In this document: positions 1 to 12,109 of the stretch, piece by piece
Layout of the letters: the number at the start of each line of letters is the position of its first letter
Numbering within the stretch: the first letter of the stretch is position 1
Assembly (NCBI RefSeq): GCF_000003605.2
Contig: NW_003128863.1
Location: forward strand, 279,327 to 318,411
Direction: 5' to 3'
DNA: 39,085 nucleotides
Source of the DNA: Saccoglossus kowalevskii
Lineage: Eukaryota > Hemichordata > Enteropneusta > Harrimaniidae
Notes under the pieces: generated by a model
The model's input: only the letters and a program-made list of their open reading frames with translations
Databases searched by the model: none
Told to the model about the DNA's origin: nothing
Made by a program: the position numbers and the translations under genes

Positions 1-2057
1 TGGTGCTGAACGTTGTGTTCGTATTCAAAGTCCACACATATTATTATTATAAATATTATTATTAGACTGATTCTTAATTTACCACTAGGCAATATTAACC
101 ATTCATTTACATTAGCCGATAACGTTGGATTGACTATTTTATTCACGCAGCACTTGCTAATTCATGGCGTTGGTATACTGAAAACAGTCATGTTGTCTCG
201 TCATTATTGAAAGTTCAACACTCGGCCTGTTGTACCGATTACCGTGCAAGTTTGACACGAGTTTGACCGATATTCTCAATATTGGACACAGATTCACGAA
301 ACACATAGTACGCGTGGACTGTTACTTCAAAGATAAAACATTAGTATCACACGAGGACGATAAACATAATTTCAGTGTGTACGGACTGATTATCTTTGTT
401 TACTTGTATTAACGCGCGTTGGTCGTCGTATCACGCAAACAATTTGTGTCGATAAGCACATTAAATTAATGCAACTATTTATTTTATATAATATTTCAAT
501 TCATTAGAGAGAAAATATCCATCATTATTAAGTATGATGGATAGTTTTGTTTACATACAACCCGGATGGTGTGATTCGCTGAAAAAAATCCTGGTAAGGC
601 ATTAGTATTCTTGAATAATCACCAATCCACTGATATTGATCATAATATTGGTTGGTCTATTAAAATATTATTTTTATTTCACAAGTTTCATCTGTCCACC
701 CATGCGTCCGAACCCTATTCTTTGGAATGGATTTACATTTATCCACCAAGCTACACCAATGCTTTATTTAATCAGAGAAGTCGCTGGCGGCCATTTTGTG
801 GAACGATGTAAAATAAGTATAACAAGCGGGGTTTTCGGCAACCGGCTCTTAAAAAATTACTGGGTCAATTCCATCTAAACCTTATATGATGGTAGTACAT
901 AGTGAGTTATTTTTTCATTTTCACTTTCATGTTGAACCTTTCAAGTTGTTTGAATGTTTTTTTGTGCGGAAATCCCTATTGTTAAGTCAGTGTTAAATTA
1001 TTAACGGAAACGGTGTTTTTACAATAATTGTTAAAATTCCCTTTTCATTTACGAATATTCTCTGCATTCAGCTCTTGTGTTCAATGGAATGTATTACCAT
1101 TACAATGATATCATTCTAATCCCCCTAAAACTTATGATATAACAATATTTATAATGTGTATTTTTACAAACAATCCTAATCACCACAGCTGAATAAAATA
1201 ATTACAAATGCCGAAATGAATAATATATATATATATAAGCCAGGAAATGCACATAATACATTTTCAAACAATCAGGAAAGCTTTCTTGAGCCGAGGTGGT
1301 TGAGTCTGTGTTTAAAATTACTGATATTTGTGCAGTGTTTAATACATATGGATGACGTGTTTAATGGCAGAATCTTTTCAGGCTTCAATTGTCTCCGTGG
1401 GACCTTACTCGCAACGTTCGAGCACGCTCCAGTGCGCTGGGCTAAACATTTATTATATACTTCCCGCAATTCGGGTAAATTTAGTCCGTCAAATATTTTC
1501 TATATATATGTCTGATTGCCCTGAAACTACAACTTTAAAGCAAATTGCTGCCACCTAGAATCATATTCGGTGCAAATACGTCACAATTGAAGGAGCACAG
1601 ATAACACGTATATATATAAATATACATTTCTCAAATGTGAAAATTCAAACTATGGACTTGGAGTAGAGACTTGGCTCGATGTTTAAACTAAACAACATCG
1701 AGAGGCAATATCTAAACATTTTTATGAAAACAAGAATACTTGGACTACTTTCACTGCATTAAATATTTGTATTTGATATTCGATTCTGATAAAAGCAACA
1801 CCATGACAGTGCTATGATTTATCATAAACGTATAGCGTTTAATTTAACAGTAAATACAGCTGTATTCTTTGGGTGTAATGAACAATCCAAAACACCGTTT
1901 ATAGCACATAAACAAACCAACATTTGTCACATTGCCTTTTTAAAAAATACAACTACCGGATGTTTGCTGAAATGAGCGCCGTCCGGAGTACACGCTGCTG
2001 CTCAGTTCGTCCATTAGAAACAATTATACTAACATTTTTTTTACATTTGTGTAACAG
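1..2057. other. Region upstream of gene 1, no gene recognised
   Basis: This stretch should hold the promoter, or the tail of the first intron, of gene 1. I searched the plus strand for a short exon with an ATG, a membrane segment and a phase-2 GT donor like exon 1 of the other three copies, and found none. It has short TA runs near 1225 and 1608 and no convincing open frame. Just before 2058 there is a good branch-point match (TACTAAC near 2027), a T-run and an AG, so an intron most likely ends at 2057. Confidence 0.5.
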
Positions 2058-5000
2058 AATGACCGACATACCACCTCTACTCATTGAAAACACTGTTAAC
2101 ATAACTTCACATTTAACAACATTCAACGACACTCCGTCAGCTGCGAATGAAACGGGTGGTAGTCCTGTGGAATTACTGGTAAACAGAACAATCAACTTGA
2201 AGGCTAACATAACTGCCAAGGCTAACATAACTGCCGAGACGAGAGAACGTCTAAAGTACTTGACAGAAACTGATGCTCAACTACGACAGCAGTGGAAACT
2301 TAACCGAGATAAAATTAGCGGCATCAGGTATTTAATGTTGGGTTATACATCTACGGGTCACATCAGTACGTATGTTTCGGAGTCCATATCATGGTGAATA
2401 TTCTGAAATAGCGCTTGCGCACTGACAACAAAGGCATTTTAGTGTGTTGAAGACAACGTTTGAACAATATCGATCAGCTTATCATAAACGCAAATAAAAA
2501 CACCAATGATGAGACATTTTTTTGATAAATAGAATTTGCAATGCTCGGTTATAACTGGATAAATGATACCCGGGTATCTTGCAAATATTCAAACTGTATT
2601 TGATTTAAACATATTGTATATATGTAACGTTAAACGACCCGGCTTGTTTGTGTTCCGAACCACTTATGTATTGTTTACTCCCACAGAAATCGTCTGAAGC
2701 GTATCGGTAAAAATCAGTTTATTTACACGAAGGAAAATACCCATGTTGGCAGAAAGTATTACAATACGTGGAATGGAATGACGAAGATCGATAGCTGCAA
2801 GCGAATGTTACTACCCCAGGTAATAACGTTAATGTGTTTAATATTAATCCAGCACACAATGCGATCAATATCATACATGGACTTAATTAAAGTGGATCGA
2901 CAATACGTCAACAAAAAGAGGAAGCAATTACTTTCTTGTTAGAAAATATGAATAAATTATTCATGAGTTGATACAAAATGGCCATGTCAGTTTTACTGAT
3001 TTGGTTTTGATTATGTGTTCTATATATATATAGAGTTCAAGTTCATTATTGTGTCTGCCCTAGAGTGAGCAATTAAGTAAATTAACCTTTGACTACATTC
3101 CCTGTAGTACATTGTATGAAATGAACAACTAAGTGTGATGCAATCTCGTAGCAAATATTCAAAATATATGCAAAATACATCCCCTACGAAGGTCATTTTT
3201 TCTTTGCTGTATTCTTCTATAACGGCAGTAACCTGTAATGTCACACGTCAATGAGACTTAAAATGATCGCGGCCAACTAGTGGTAATTTTAAAAGAACTT
3301 CAGTTTCTAGATATTTGCCAAGCCAAAGGTTCCAACACATACGTGGCTAAGAGCTAATGAAAAACGGATATTCGAACTTGTTTCCATGGAAACAACGTAA
3401 TCACATTTCGTTTTAAAACTTAAGGAAGTTATTTATTGATTGAGGTCGACTTTGTATATGCCTTCGTTCGACGAGTATGAAATCTAATTCAAATAAAATC
3501 TTAGTATGTGTTTTTTTAAATATGTATTTAATTTATTATTTTTCGTATATATATATTTTTATTATTTATTTGTCATAGATTTTTAAACTCTAGTGGAGTG
3601 TTTCAATTTAGAAAAGCCTAAAAGATAGTTTCACACTATTATATTCGCGGATAGTTCCGTCCTACATTACACCCAGTACAAATTCTATTGGAAGAGACAA
3701 CATTATTTGATCGTGTGCTTTTATTGTGTAATAAAGGATCCACAGAGATATTGGAACGGCTACACTCCCACATCACAATTACAATAATTGTATACGTTTA
3801 CTTTATTGCTTCATAATATATCGCAATTGCTATATCTCCTGTCGTAGGCGTCTCCATTCGCAAACGTGCCGTTATTCAATAAATGTGCCATTGTTGGAAA
3901 TGGCGGAATCCTGCGGAATAGTAGCTGTGGTAAAGAGATTGACCAATACAAGTTTGTAATGAGGTAATGCTTGATCGTTTTTGAGATATTTATTAAAATA
4001 AGAAGGTCGCTTTTCATGGGGGGGGGGTATGCGCTTTGCACTACCACATACCCATTATAAACAATCTGTAGATTATATTGCATTTGAAATGAGGGAGATA
4101 GAGTCAGCTGGCGACGGAGCACCTGCAGGCCATCATAGCCGATGCGTGTGTGACAGATAAATTGGCATGTACAAAGTATTTTAACACCCACCAAATGCAC
4201 TATATACTATATATACATGTACATAGGCACAAGACAGAGCATCTATCTATGATAGCGTATGACGAAATATTCAATTTTAGATTCCAAGAAACACCAGTTC
4301 ATTGTACCTCATTGTTCAAGTTGTTTTGTTCAAGTTCTGTGGTTGGGGTTGGGCAAATCTAGTATATTGATTACCATTTATCTATTTTCAGGTCTAACCT
4401 TCAACCTCTGGGTCACTACACAGTTGACGCTGGACGGAGGACCAACTTGACCAGTATGAATCCCAGTGTTATTAAGGACAGGTACTTTATTTACTTGGTC
4501 AATTTCGTCTTGGTCTCACCTTGACTCCCTCCACCTGTAGAAATAAAAAAAGCATGGCTTCCAACCATGTCGTCTCTTCTGACCTATTATTGTATACATG
4601 TATGTATATAAAAAGTGGTCCCATACTTGCATTGTATTCCAAGTTGCCATAGAAACCTCAGACAACTAATATTAATCACCTGACAAAACTGGACAGTAAT
4701 AGCATTATAAATGAATGACAACATGGACTATTCATAGAAGCTGAATTGTTTAAGTTACGAACATCTAGTTTTGCAAATGCAGGCCCGTCACTCAATGTGG
4801 CTTTGCAAAAAATAATTATGGTTTTCCATGTAATACGAACAATGCAGCATTTCTATTTACTACACTGTTGGTACGCCATCATATTGATGATAAAAGGGCG
4901 GTTGTCATCGCGCCACGCATGAGCGAGACATGATACAAAGATGGCGTCTTTGACTGTTGCGACTGATCAACAAGTATGAGCTAATGCATTGCTAAGCCTT

Positions 5001-7723
5001 AACTATATAATTTCTTCGATGATTGGAAGGGATCATTTGTAGTTATCGAGCACACCAGTATAGGCGACAAAGTCTCAAAGCCAATAGTCTACGATAGTTG
5101 TTTTAAGGAGGTGATCGTTGCATTACGGATATGCAAGATTTGAGTACATGAAAAGTGTGTTCCCCCACAACCCAGTGGCAAACAGGAAATCTCGTGTTAA
5201 TTTGACCGCGACGTGATGTGGTAGATTATTGTTATCACAGATAATGTCTGTCATGATATAGGCACCTATCTATTGGGTTAAATGCTTTCTCAGCGGTCTT
5301 AGTAACTATGAATTGGTTAAATCTTGCAATGTCTCGTGTTTGTACTTGTTGATCTGCGCAAAACCCAACGCCGCCATCTTTGTTACTATGGAATCCATAT
5401 CTCGCGCATGCGTGGCGCTACGACCACCGCCACCTAACCATATTGCCTTTTCTGTGTTTAGGTTTGCTCTGCTACAAAACCCTGATAACATCACAAGTTT
5501 CCTTGATGCATTATCGGAGTATACTGGATATATATTGTGGATTCCAAACAGCAAAATGGTTACGCACGAATTAGCCTTTGATGTTACTACTTTGCTGCAG
5601 CAAAACTCCACGCTGGAAATGCTGCTATCAGACGCAAAATATTTCGGAATACTTAAAAAGTTTTGGAAATCGAAAAAACAGTTATCATCAGGTACAATCT
5701 TAAGTTATTATTACTAACATACAAAATGACTGAACGTCCATCGCTGTACCTACTCTTTTATTTGTTTATGACAATAACCAAAATTAATATTATTATATCA
5801 AATTAATATCCAGAGCTGCGTGCATTCCCTTATGCACACAGGATATATGGCAATTGATTCCCCTTTGAGGTATAGATGCAGGATCATGGGCACTCGAAGT
5901 GAACAATTGACAGTCTTTGTGGAACATGTTCAAAACAATTTAGACATACAGGAATCCGGGACACGCGCCTGAAATCAAATATCCCGAAAGTTTGTTTACG
6001 TTGCTCTATGGTCAACAAGTTGTTGTCCTCAGAACGGCGCGGCGGTTGTGACTTCCTGTCCTGACCTCAAGCACGATCAACTACCTTAGCCTCACAAACT
6101 ACAAAAAACAGACAAGACGTAGTCGCCTCCAGTATATCAAGTGGAATAAACACACACACACATACAGACAAAAAATAAGTAAATGATAAATAAACTTCTC
6201 ACCCTTATCTCAATTATATCCGGGTCGCCAACTTCTAGCCTGGTAGCTTCCAGTGGCATACTGTGAAATACTTTTATTTGATTAATTAATTTGAATTTTA
6301 TTCATTTTCACGTAGGAGGAATAAAAGGCCCGATAGCGCGATTTAATTTTCGCGCAATATAACGAAGGTCACACTTTATTTTGCTCTAATGGTGCATAGA
6401 TTTCAAGCTTTTCTTTTGAATTGTGGACGAAACTAAAAAACGTTCTTACGCATCTTCTCCAAAGGCATTTTAACACTGAAGTAAAAAAAAATCGTTTCGC
6501 TGCCAGCTGACTATCATTGCGATGCAATAACAACCACCACTGCCGTTGCTATTAACGATACCTAACTTTTCAGTGTCAAAGACGCAAAAATAAAATCCTC
6601 GGATAATTAAAAAAATACCCTGGAAAATGCATCAAAATGGCAACAATTGCTGTTTTTAAACATCACGGAAAAATTACGCACTCTGCGATGCCATCTTTGT
6701 TACCATGATCGGAATGCCCCTTGTCACCTAGCACCGGTAGCGTACGTTCTATGACCGTGCTCGGCGACCTACGGTGCCACGGCACTCTATGAATGAGGTA
6801 TTTCCAGGGTCAGGGTTCATCTCATTTTTTACCATCTCGTCTGTAGTTGAATGAAATCTACCTCGTTTCACAATAATTACTCTTCCTATGCGACTTCTTT
6901 CCGATTTTGTCTCACCGGCGTTTGAACGTTTGAGTAGTAGTAAACGCTAAAATAGCCGTTGCGGTAACAACTATTTCACACCACTCATTTCACTCCAAGT
7001 GCCCACGAACTTGCATCTCATTTTCAATAAATTGCGCTCACTAGCGACGTTGGTGAGTATGGTGGGGAGTCGTCCGTCAGTAGCACATATATGCGTTTAC
7101 TGATTTGAATTTTGGATTTCCCGGATACACATCTCAAAGTGAGGCTGGCCGGAAATGGAGTGCAAGCAAGACGTCTGCTTTTGTCATGGCGGCAAATACA
7201 GACACGTCCGTTTGCTGGTACTCGGTCACGTTGTTTGGTACATCCACAAGCACAAAATCACGCCGTTCATGTATATGTTGCACCTCATATCCCGTATGCG
7301 CGCTCATGCTAAAATGCTGTATTTTCGACGGACAACCGGGAAAGTTGTCTACTAGTATGCACAAGGCACAAGTACTGTTCACGGTGTACGGTGGACTCGG
7401 AGTGTTTTTAATGTCTGAAAGTGTCATACAAAGACTGATTCGTGAATTCGTTTCAAATACAAACCCTGTTAACAGTTTCCCTATATTTTACAGGTATGAT
7501 GCTGGTCAGCTTAGGGATAAATGTATACGAGCAAATTCATCTGTACGGGTTTTGGCCGTTCGAGTACGACGCTACAGGGCGTTATTTACCAATGCACTAC
7601 TCCGAAGACTTGGACTGGTCTACCTTCCCTGGCAACCACGACTATTCATTTGAATTCAAAGTGCTGACCAAGCTTCACTCTGACGGCGTTCTCAAGCTAC
7701 ACATCGATAAATGTTCTTTATAA
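2058..7723 (+). CDS. Gene 1: alpha-2,8-sialyltransferase (ST8Sia)-like, 5' partial
   Basis: Exons: 2058-2327, 2687-2819, 3848-3963, 4392-4481, 5462-5691, 7494-7723 (stop included). They join in one frame, with phases matching the other copies, to give 355 complete residues. The membrane-anchor exon is missing; an unspliced start at Met 1961 or 1924 is possible but gives a poor membrane segment. The first exon is a stem region with six N-glycosylation sequons. The 3848 exon carries sialylmotif L ([20 protein letters not shown]) and the next exon carries TSMNPSV. The last exon carries sialylmotif S (LYGFWPF), motif III (MHYSEDLDW) and motif VS (HDYSFEF, H-x4-E). Known family role: a Golgi lumen enzyme moving sialic acid from CMP-sialic acid onto a terminal sialic acid. 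Odd points: the motif S Cys is Tyr (7526-7528); an extra Cys is encoded at 2796-2798; the first exon equals exons 2 and 3 of the other copies fused. It may be inactive or altered, but no stop or frameshift is seen. Confidence 0.88.
2200..2235 (+). repeat. 18 bp tandem duplication in the stem coding sequence of gene 1
   Basis: The unit AAGGCTAACATAACTGCC occurs twice back to back and encodes [12 protein letters not shown]. Each unit supplies one N-glycosylation sequon (N-I-T). The duplication is in frame. Confidence 0.9.
4895..5433. mobile_element. Long inverted-repeat element, variant of the TTAA family, in a gene 1 intron
   Basis: The left end (AGGGCGGTTGTCATCGCGCC, then CACGCATGAGCGAGACATG and AAAGATGGCG) is repeated in inverted form at the right end. 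Reading the complement from 5433, it has GGCGGTGGTCGTAGCGCCAC, GCATGCGCGAGATATG and AAAGATGGCG. The terminal repeats are about 60 bp around roughly 420 bp without a recognised coding region. The flanks are TAAA and CTAA, so a TTAA target duplication is only approximate. It ends about 28 bp before the 3' splice site of the exon at 5462. Confidence 0.7.
7134..7427 (-). other. Unassigned antisense open frame in the last intron of gene 1
   Basis: A 97-codon open frame with a Met start reads antisense inside the 5692-7493 intron. The region is more GC-rich than its surroundings and is open in more than one frame on both strands. I do not recognise the product. It could be a fragment of a mobile-element protein or a chance frame in a GC-richer patch. 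Confidence 0.2.
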
Positions 7724-10700
7724 TATCGAAGATTGTTTATTTCTAAAACTTATCAACAGTATTACTGTTCAAGTATCGTGTAGACATGCATTGACTGTGC
7801 TGATGCCACGACATCCATGCGTTCAATAATTACACTCTACAAATGCTTTGTATCAAACCCAAACTTGGATGCAGTTATAGTATGAAAGATCTGATTGGCC
7901 GATATATCGTTGCGAGCGGGAGAGCCATACGACTTGTTTCTGTCACATTCCAAGCACTGGCGGCGCTCTCACTTCCGTTCCATTCATCTGCATTTTCACC
8001 ACTGCCACATCGTGTTTGCATATCGAAGCATAATAACATAATCAAAGACGTTTCGAAGTATCTTCGAGTCGCGCAATAATTTTGAAAATCACTTTTCCTT
8101 TCTTGTACGTAAACTTCGAATACGCATTCCCCTAATCATCCGAATCTCGCCGCTGCCATTTCGCGACATTAGTGTAAGGAATTTTTATCAAATAAAGCAC
8201 ACTTATTTTAGCCAAACACCACACTTTGGACAGAATAGGTCTCATACAAGAGATATTGCCTAAACACACTTTCTGTTGGGCTTGCGAAAACTAAACTGTT
8301 TCATTTGTTATCACATGGCGAGAAATGCTATTGCGATGATTAATAGTTACTAGTTATATGCGCCGTACTCGACTTTCGTAAGCTACGCTGGGAACAAGCG
8401 AAGGACACAGTGGACACGTGATTACAGAATACTAGTCTCGTGACTTGCTCGCTTTCAACCAGATCTCGGCGGCTATTTGGCCGTTCACCGTGCTATTTTG
8501 AAATGAAAATAAATCTTGTTTTTATTTATCGATTATACTAATTGTTTTTTGTGAAATTTATGTCATTTGAAATCTATTTCAATAGAGGGGTTGTTTTGTT
8601 TGTTGTATGAGGGCTCGTCACGGTCAATCTGTGCAGATATTAACATTTTAATGATGCTTTAAAAAGCATGCAACGTTGTCACGCTCGCAGCAAACACGTC
8701 AAACACTTGCCAGTATTTGATTCTACGCCCGATCTTACATAATAAGCTAGTCATGTGATATTAAAGTTGCGACTCATAACAAGAACATCCCATAAAATCG
8801 CGATTATCTTCTCAGCCTTGTTTGAAACATTTGCGCGTAATCCCGGCACAGGTCGTTCATCGTTTGTTATTCGTTTACTCCAACCTCCGTCACGGTAAAT
8901 TCAATTCTCAAATATTAGTAAACTTCGATTTGAGGTCTGCCCAAGTACTAGAATTGGGGCTCAATTTCTCACGTTACTATACCTTAAGCAAAACCGTTGT
9001 TCTTGTCGGTTTATATGGATGTAAACATTGAAGTCATGCAGTCCATGTTTTTCATCAAAAAACAAGTTAGCTATGTGTGTGACGTCAGTGTAGAGAAACA
9101 GCCTGAGTTGTACGGCGGGCATTTTGTGTTGATTTCGCTAGGAATCGGTTGATATTTTCCCATTTCTATTATTTTATATTCCCTCTAAGAAGGTATTACG
9201 GAATATGCATGTTGTTTCCGAGACGTGGGTGTTTTAGCTTATAATGTTACAAGTAACTATGGTTTCTGTAAATATTTATCACACGTGACAGTTAACTTGA
9301 ATGTTTACGTCGTATGATAAATTTATGTGAAATATATAAAATACAAAACTATGCATAATATGGCGTATTTGGAAAATACACGTGAACTCACGGATTTCGA
9401 TGTAAAATATTGCCTACTGTGGCAGAGAGGCGCCAGCAACGACAATAATCTGTCTATAATGCTACTCCCATTCAAAGACATTATATTATGTGCATATTGT
9501 TTTTAGAAGATTTGTTCACAGGTATTGGGCAGTTTGTTTTATAGTTTGTGTGTTGCTTGTTTAGAGATGGCAAATCATCTTGTAAGACGTGCCCTAGATC
9601 GTCGTTAACATCTTCACAATAATGCATCAAGATAATTAATTAAGTAAGTTACGTCATCACAGGTCTGAGGTTGAACATACAATAGTAATTTCGTGTTATT
9701 TTGTATAGCTGGTGAAGACTTTCGTTTTTAACTAAACACAATCGTCAGTCGATGGACATTTTGACGGCCGTAAAAAATTACAGCTTGCTAAACAGATGTC
9801 ATAATAATGTTAACGCTTTCCGTGAAAATATACACATTTAGTAATGAGGGCGAAGAGAAGATGCTTGATTTGAGATGGGCGCATATACTCGTGAAGGTGT
9901 AATGTGAGACCATGGTAAAACTGTGAGATGTATATGGGACGTTGGATGGTACGCGTACATTAAATATATAATTATTAGTAACGATGTATCCGGGATATTC
10001 CAAATTTAACAGTGATTTACCTGTGTACGTTGGGAAAAGTGTTATTTGTTTTTCCTTATTGGTTATTGTGCTGGCTATGTTTCAGTGGTTTGGCCGCAAC
10101 CTGCAAGGCTTCCAGTCACATGCGGAGACAAACGCAATTGCATCACTCTTTCCCCGGACACGTATTTTTTCATTGTCTTTTACTGCAGTTGCATAAATAT
10201 TCAATAGGTTCGTGAAGGAATTTGAAAAATTATCAGAGTAAGGGAAAAACACTTCTGTTTCCTAGATAAATGAATATTTGCTAAATTAATTATTTTGTCT
10301 TCGGCTTCGAATGTTTGATCTATGGATGTTAAACAATAACGTGTATGTGTGTTTAATTTTGTGAGCGAATCTCACTTTCTCGAAGGCGTGCGCCTCCAGC
10401 GACGATATGCTTACTCGGATAACGCGGAAGTTATGATATTACGTTTTTACAAAGCGAGCTGTAATATAGAAGACTAAATGCATTGGAAATGTATTCCGTT
10501 CTGTGGATCTCTATTACAGGTGGGCCCAGACTGGTGTCAAGTTTAGATCCCTGCAAATAAAATTAAACTACAGCAGTTTTATTGCGAAAAACAATGGAAT
10601 AGAAGTATTTAAATTGAGGCTTCATAGTTCTCACCTTTTACTTCAGAAGACTATGAACATGGTGTGACCGGTGAAACCGCTTGCACTTTTGTGTTTTGTC

Positions 10701-10980
10701 ACAGACAAGGCAGACGAACTGGAAAAAATCGTCTCATGTTTTGCGCATAAAAACTTAAACTAAGCAATACTGATACAAGTAACGCCCGATGATACCGTAC
10801 TACATCTCATATTGATGTCCCAAAGCGTCTGAATTGTATTATAAGAAACGAATTACGTTTTGTTTACAAGATATATATCATTATGGCAATCAGGGATAGG
10901 TTAACTGCCAGTTAAAACGCGCTTAACGCTATATTGAAATTGGAAAGTGGCTGTCACGACAGGACCTGAATCTGAATCCA
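7724..10980. other. Intergenic, 3' side of gene 1
   Basis: The 3' UTR of gene 1 lies at its start; a possible AATAAA poly(A) signal is near 8190. I found no sialyltransferase motif, tRNA or clear gene. The short frame at 9984-10196 has a hydrophobic stretch but no support as an exon. Confidence 0.5.
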
Positions 10981-10983
10981 TGT

Positions 10984-11220
10984 TTATAGTAACCGTGTAT
11001 TGAGTTGGATATATAGCGTACTTTCTTAATTACGCCCGCCTGCATATCACTGCCTCGAGGGACATGCCAGGAGTACACACATAGCAAACATAGTATGATT
11101 CAGTTCAAGGTCAAGTCTAGAGGTGGGTGTGCTTTGTGTAGTTCAGACGTTGTACTTCTCGGTGGATTTTACTGCAGTTAACGGCAGTGATTAGCTTTAT
11201 GTTATGAAGTGTATTTTGTT
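10984..11220. repeat. Diverged direct repeat, copy A1
   Basis: Matches 11750-12005 over its length. Shared blocks include TTATAGTAACCGTG, AGTATGATTCAG, AGTTCAGACGTTGTACTTC and GGTGGATTTTACTG, in the same order and orientation. Substitutions and small indels show that it is not recent. Confidence 0.85.
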
Positions 11221-11234
11221 TGGGCAAATGGATT

Positions 11235-11330
11235 ACACAATATAGCAAACGTAGTATGATTCAGCTGAAGGGGATGTCTATAGGTAGGTGTGCTTTTTTT
11301 AGTTCAGACGTATAAAACAGTGGATACATA
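11235..11330. repeat. Partial third copy of the direct repeat (A3)
   Basis: Begins ACACAATATAGCAAACG, shares AGTATGATTCAGCT and TAGGTAGGTGTG with the middle of the copy at 11750-12005, and ends in ATAAAACAGTGGATA, which recurs near 12085. It follows copy A1 almost directly. Confidence 0.75.
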
Positions 11331-11403
11331 TGTGTGCTACATGTGCTACAAAGCAAGTGCGGTTGCTAGAAATTAACATGGAAGGTACTAACGGTGAAAT
11401 TAA

Positions 11404-11568
11404 CTACTGGTGGTCCGAGTCGCCGGGCCGAGTCGTCGGTCGCGCAGCCCGTGTTCGAATTTCATGTAAACAAACTAATTGAATGTATTTTACATGCGTT
11501 GTATATACTAGTAGTACGTCGCTATGAGTCCCGTATCGAACAGGACGCGGCGCGAAAACCACCAACCT
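11404..11568. mobile_element. TTAA-flanked miniature inverted-repeat element (165 bp)
   Basis: TTAA lies on both sides (11400-11403 and 11569-11572). The right end, read on the complement, is AGGTTGGTGGTTTTCGCGCC followed by GCGTCCTGTTCGA; the left half has CGCGCAGCCCGTGTTCGAA and TTTCATGTAAACAAAC. These blocks are shared with the copies at 25925 and 31818. It lies between the direct-repeat copies. Confidence 0.75.
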
Positions 11569-11749
11569 TTAATATGTAAACGTCGTGGGCGTATTCAAGA
11601 TGACACCGTGCCGATGCATGTACTCATTGACATTACTTACTTCCGTAATCACGGAATCGCAAAGGCATATGGGAAACATTAACGTCACGTTTGCATTCAT
11701 CCTGTTAAGAATATGCTAATTATGTATTTGCGCTGACTACAGTCTTTCT

Positions 11750-12005
11750 TTATAGTAACCGTGCCTTGAGTTGGATCGCGTACGTACTTTCTTTATTACC
11801 CGGACACGTCCGTCTGTGTATCAATGCCCCAGGGGCACGCCGGAGGGCGACAGGAGTACACAATATAGCAAACGCTAGTATGATTCAGCTCAAGGTGATG
11901 TCTAGAGGTAGGTGTGTGTTTTTTTAGTTCAGACGTTGTACTTCCCGGTGGATTTTACTGTAGTTAACGGCAGCGATTACCTTTATTCTATGAAGTGTGT
12001 TTTGT
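11750..12005. repeat. Diverged direct repeat, copy A2
   Basis: Second long copy of the block at 10984-11220, carrying about 20 bp extra in its middle (around 11829-11850). Its continuation near 12084-12105 repeats the ATAAAACAGTGGATA block that ends copy A3, so the duplicated unit was probably longer. Confidence 0.85.
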
Positions 12006-12109
12006 GGATGGATTTGCCGATTATTGGCTGTGGTCCAGCACAACAACCACTGCGATAGGCTACACCGAGCTATTTCTACATAACGTATAAAACAGTGGAT
12101 ATATAATCA

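Noticed and set aside
1285..1310. tRNA-like A box (GAGGTGGTTGAGTCTG)
   Set aside because: No B box at the right distance and no cloverleaf.
3811..4200. 129-codon minus-strand open frame
   Set aside because: It is the antisense of the gene 1 sialylmotif L exon (3848-3963).
7105..7653. 182-codon plus-strand open frame
   Set aside because: It overlaps the true last exon of gene 1 in another frame; its end is a shadow of the sialylmotif S exon and its first part has no family signature.
9984..10196. Possible type II membrane-anchor exon
   Set aside because: Hydrophobic stretch present, but it lacks a phase-2 donor and the [AS]H[VE][YF] sequence seen after the membrane segment in genes 2-4; genes 1 and 2 do not need it.
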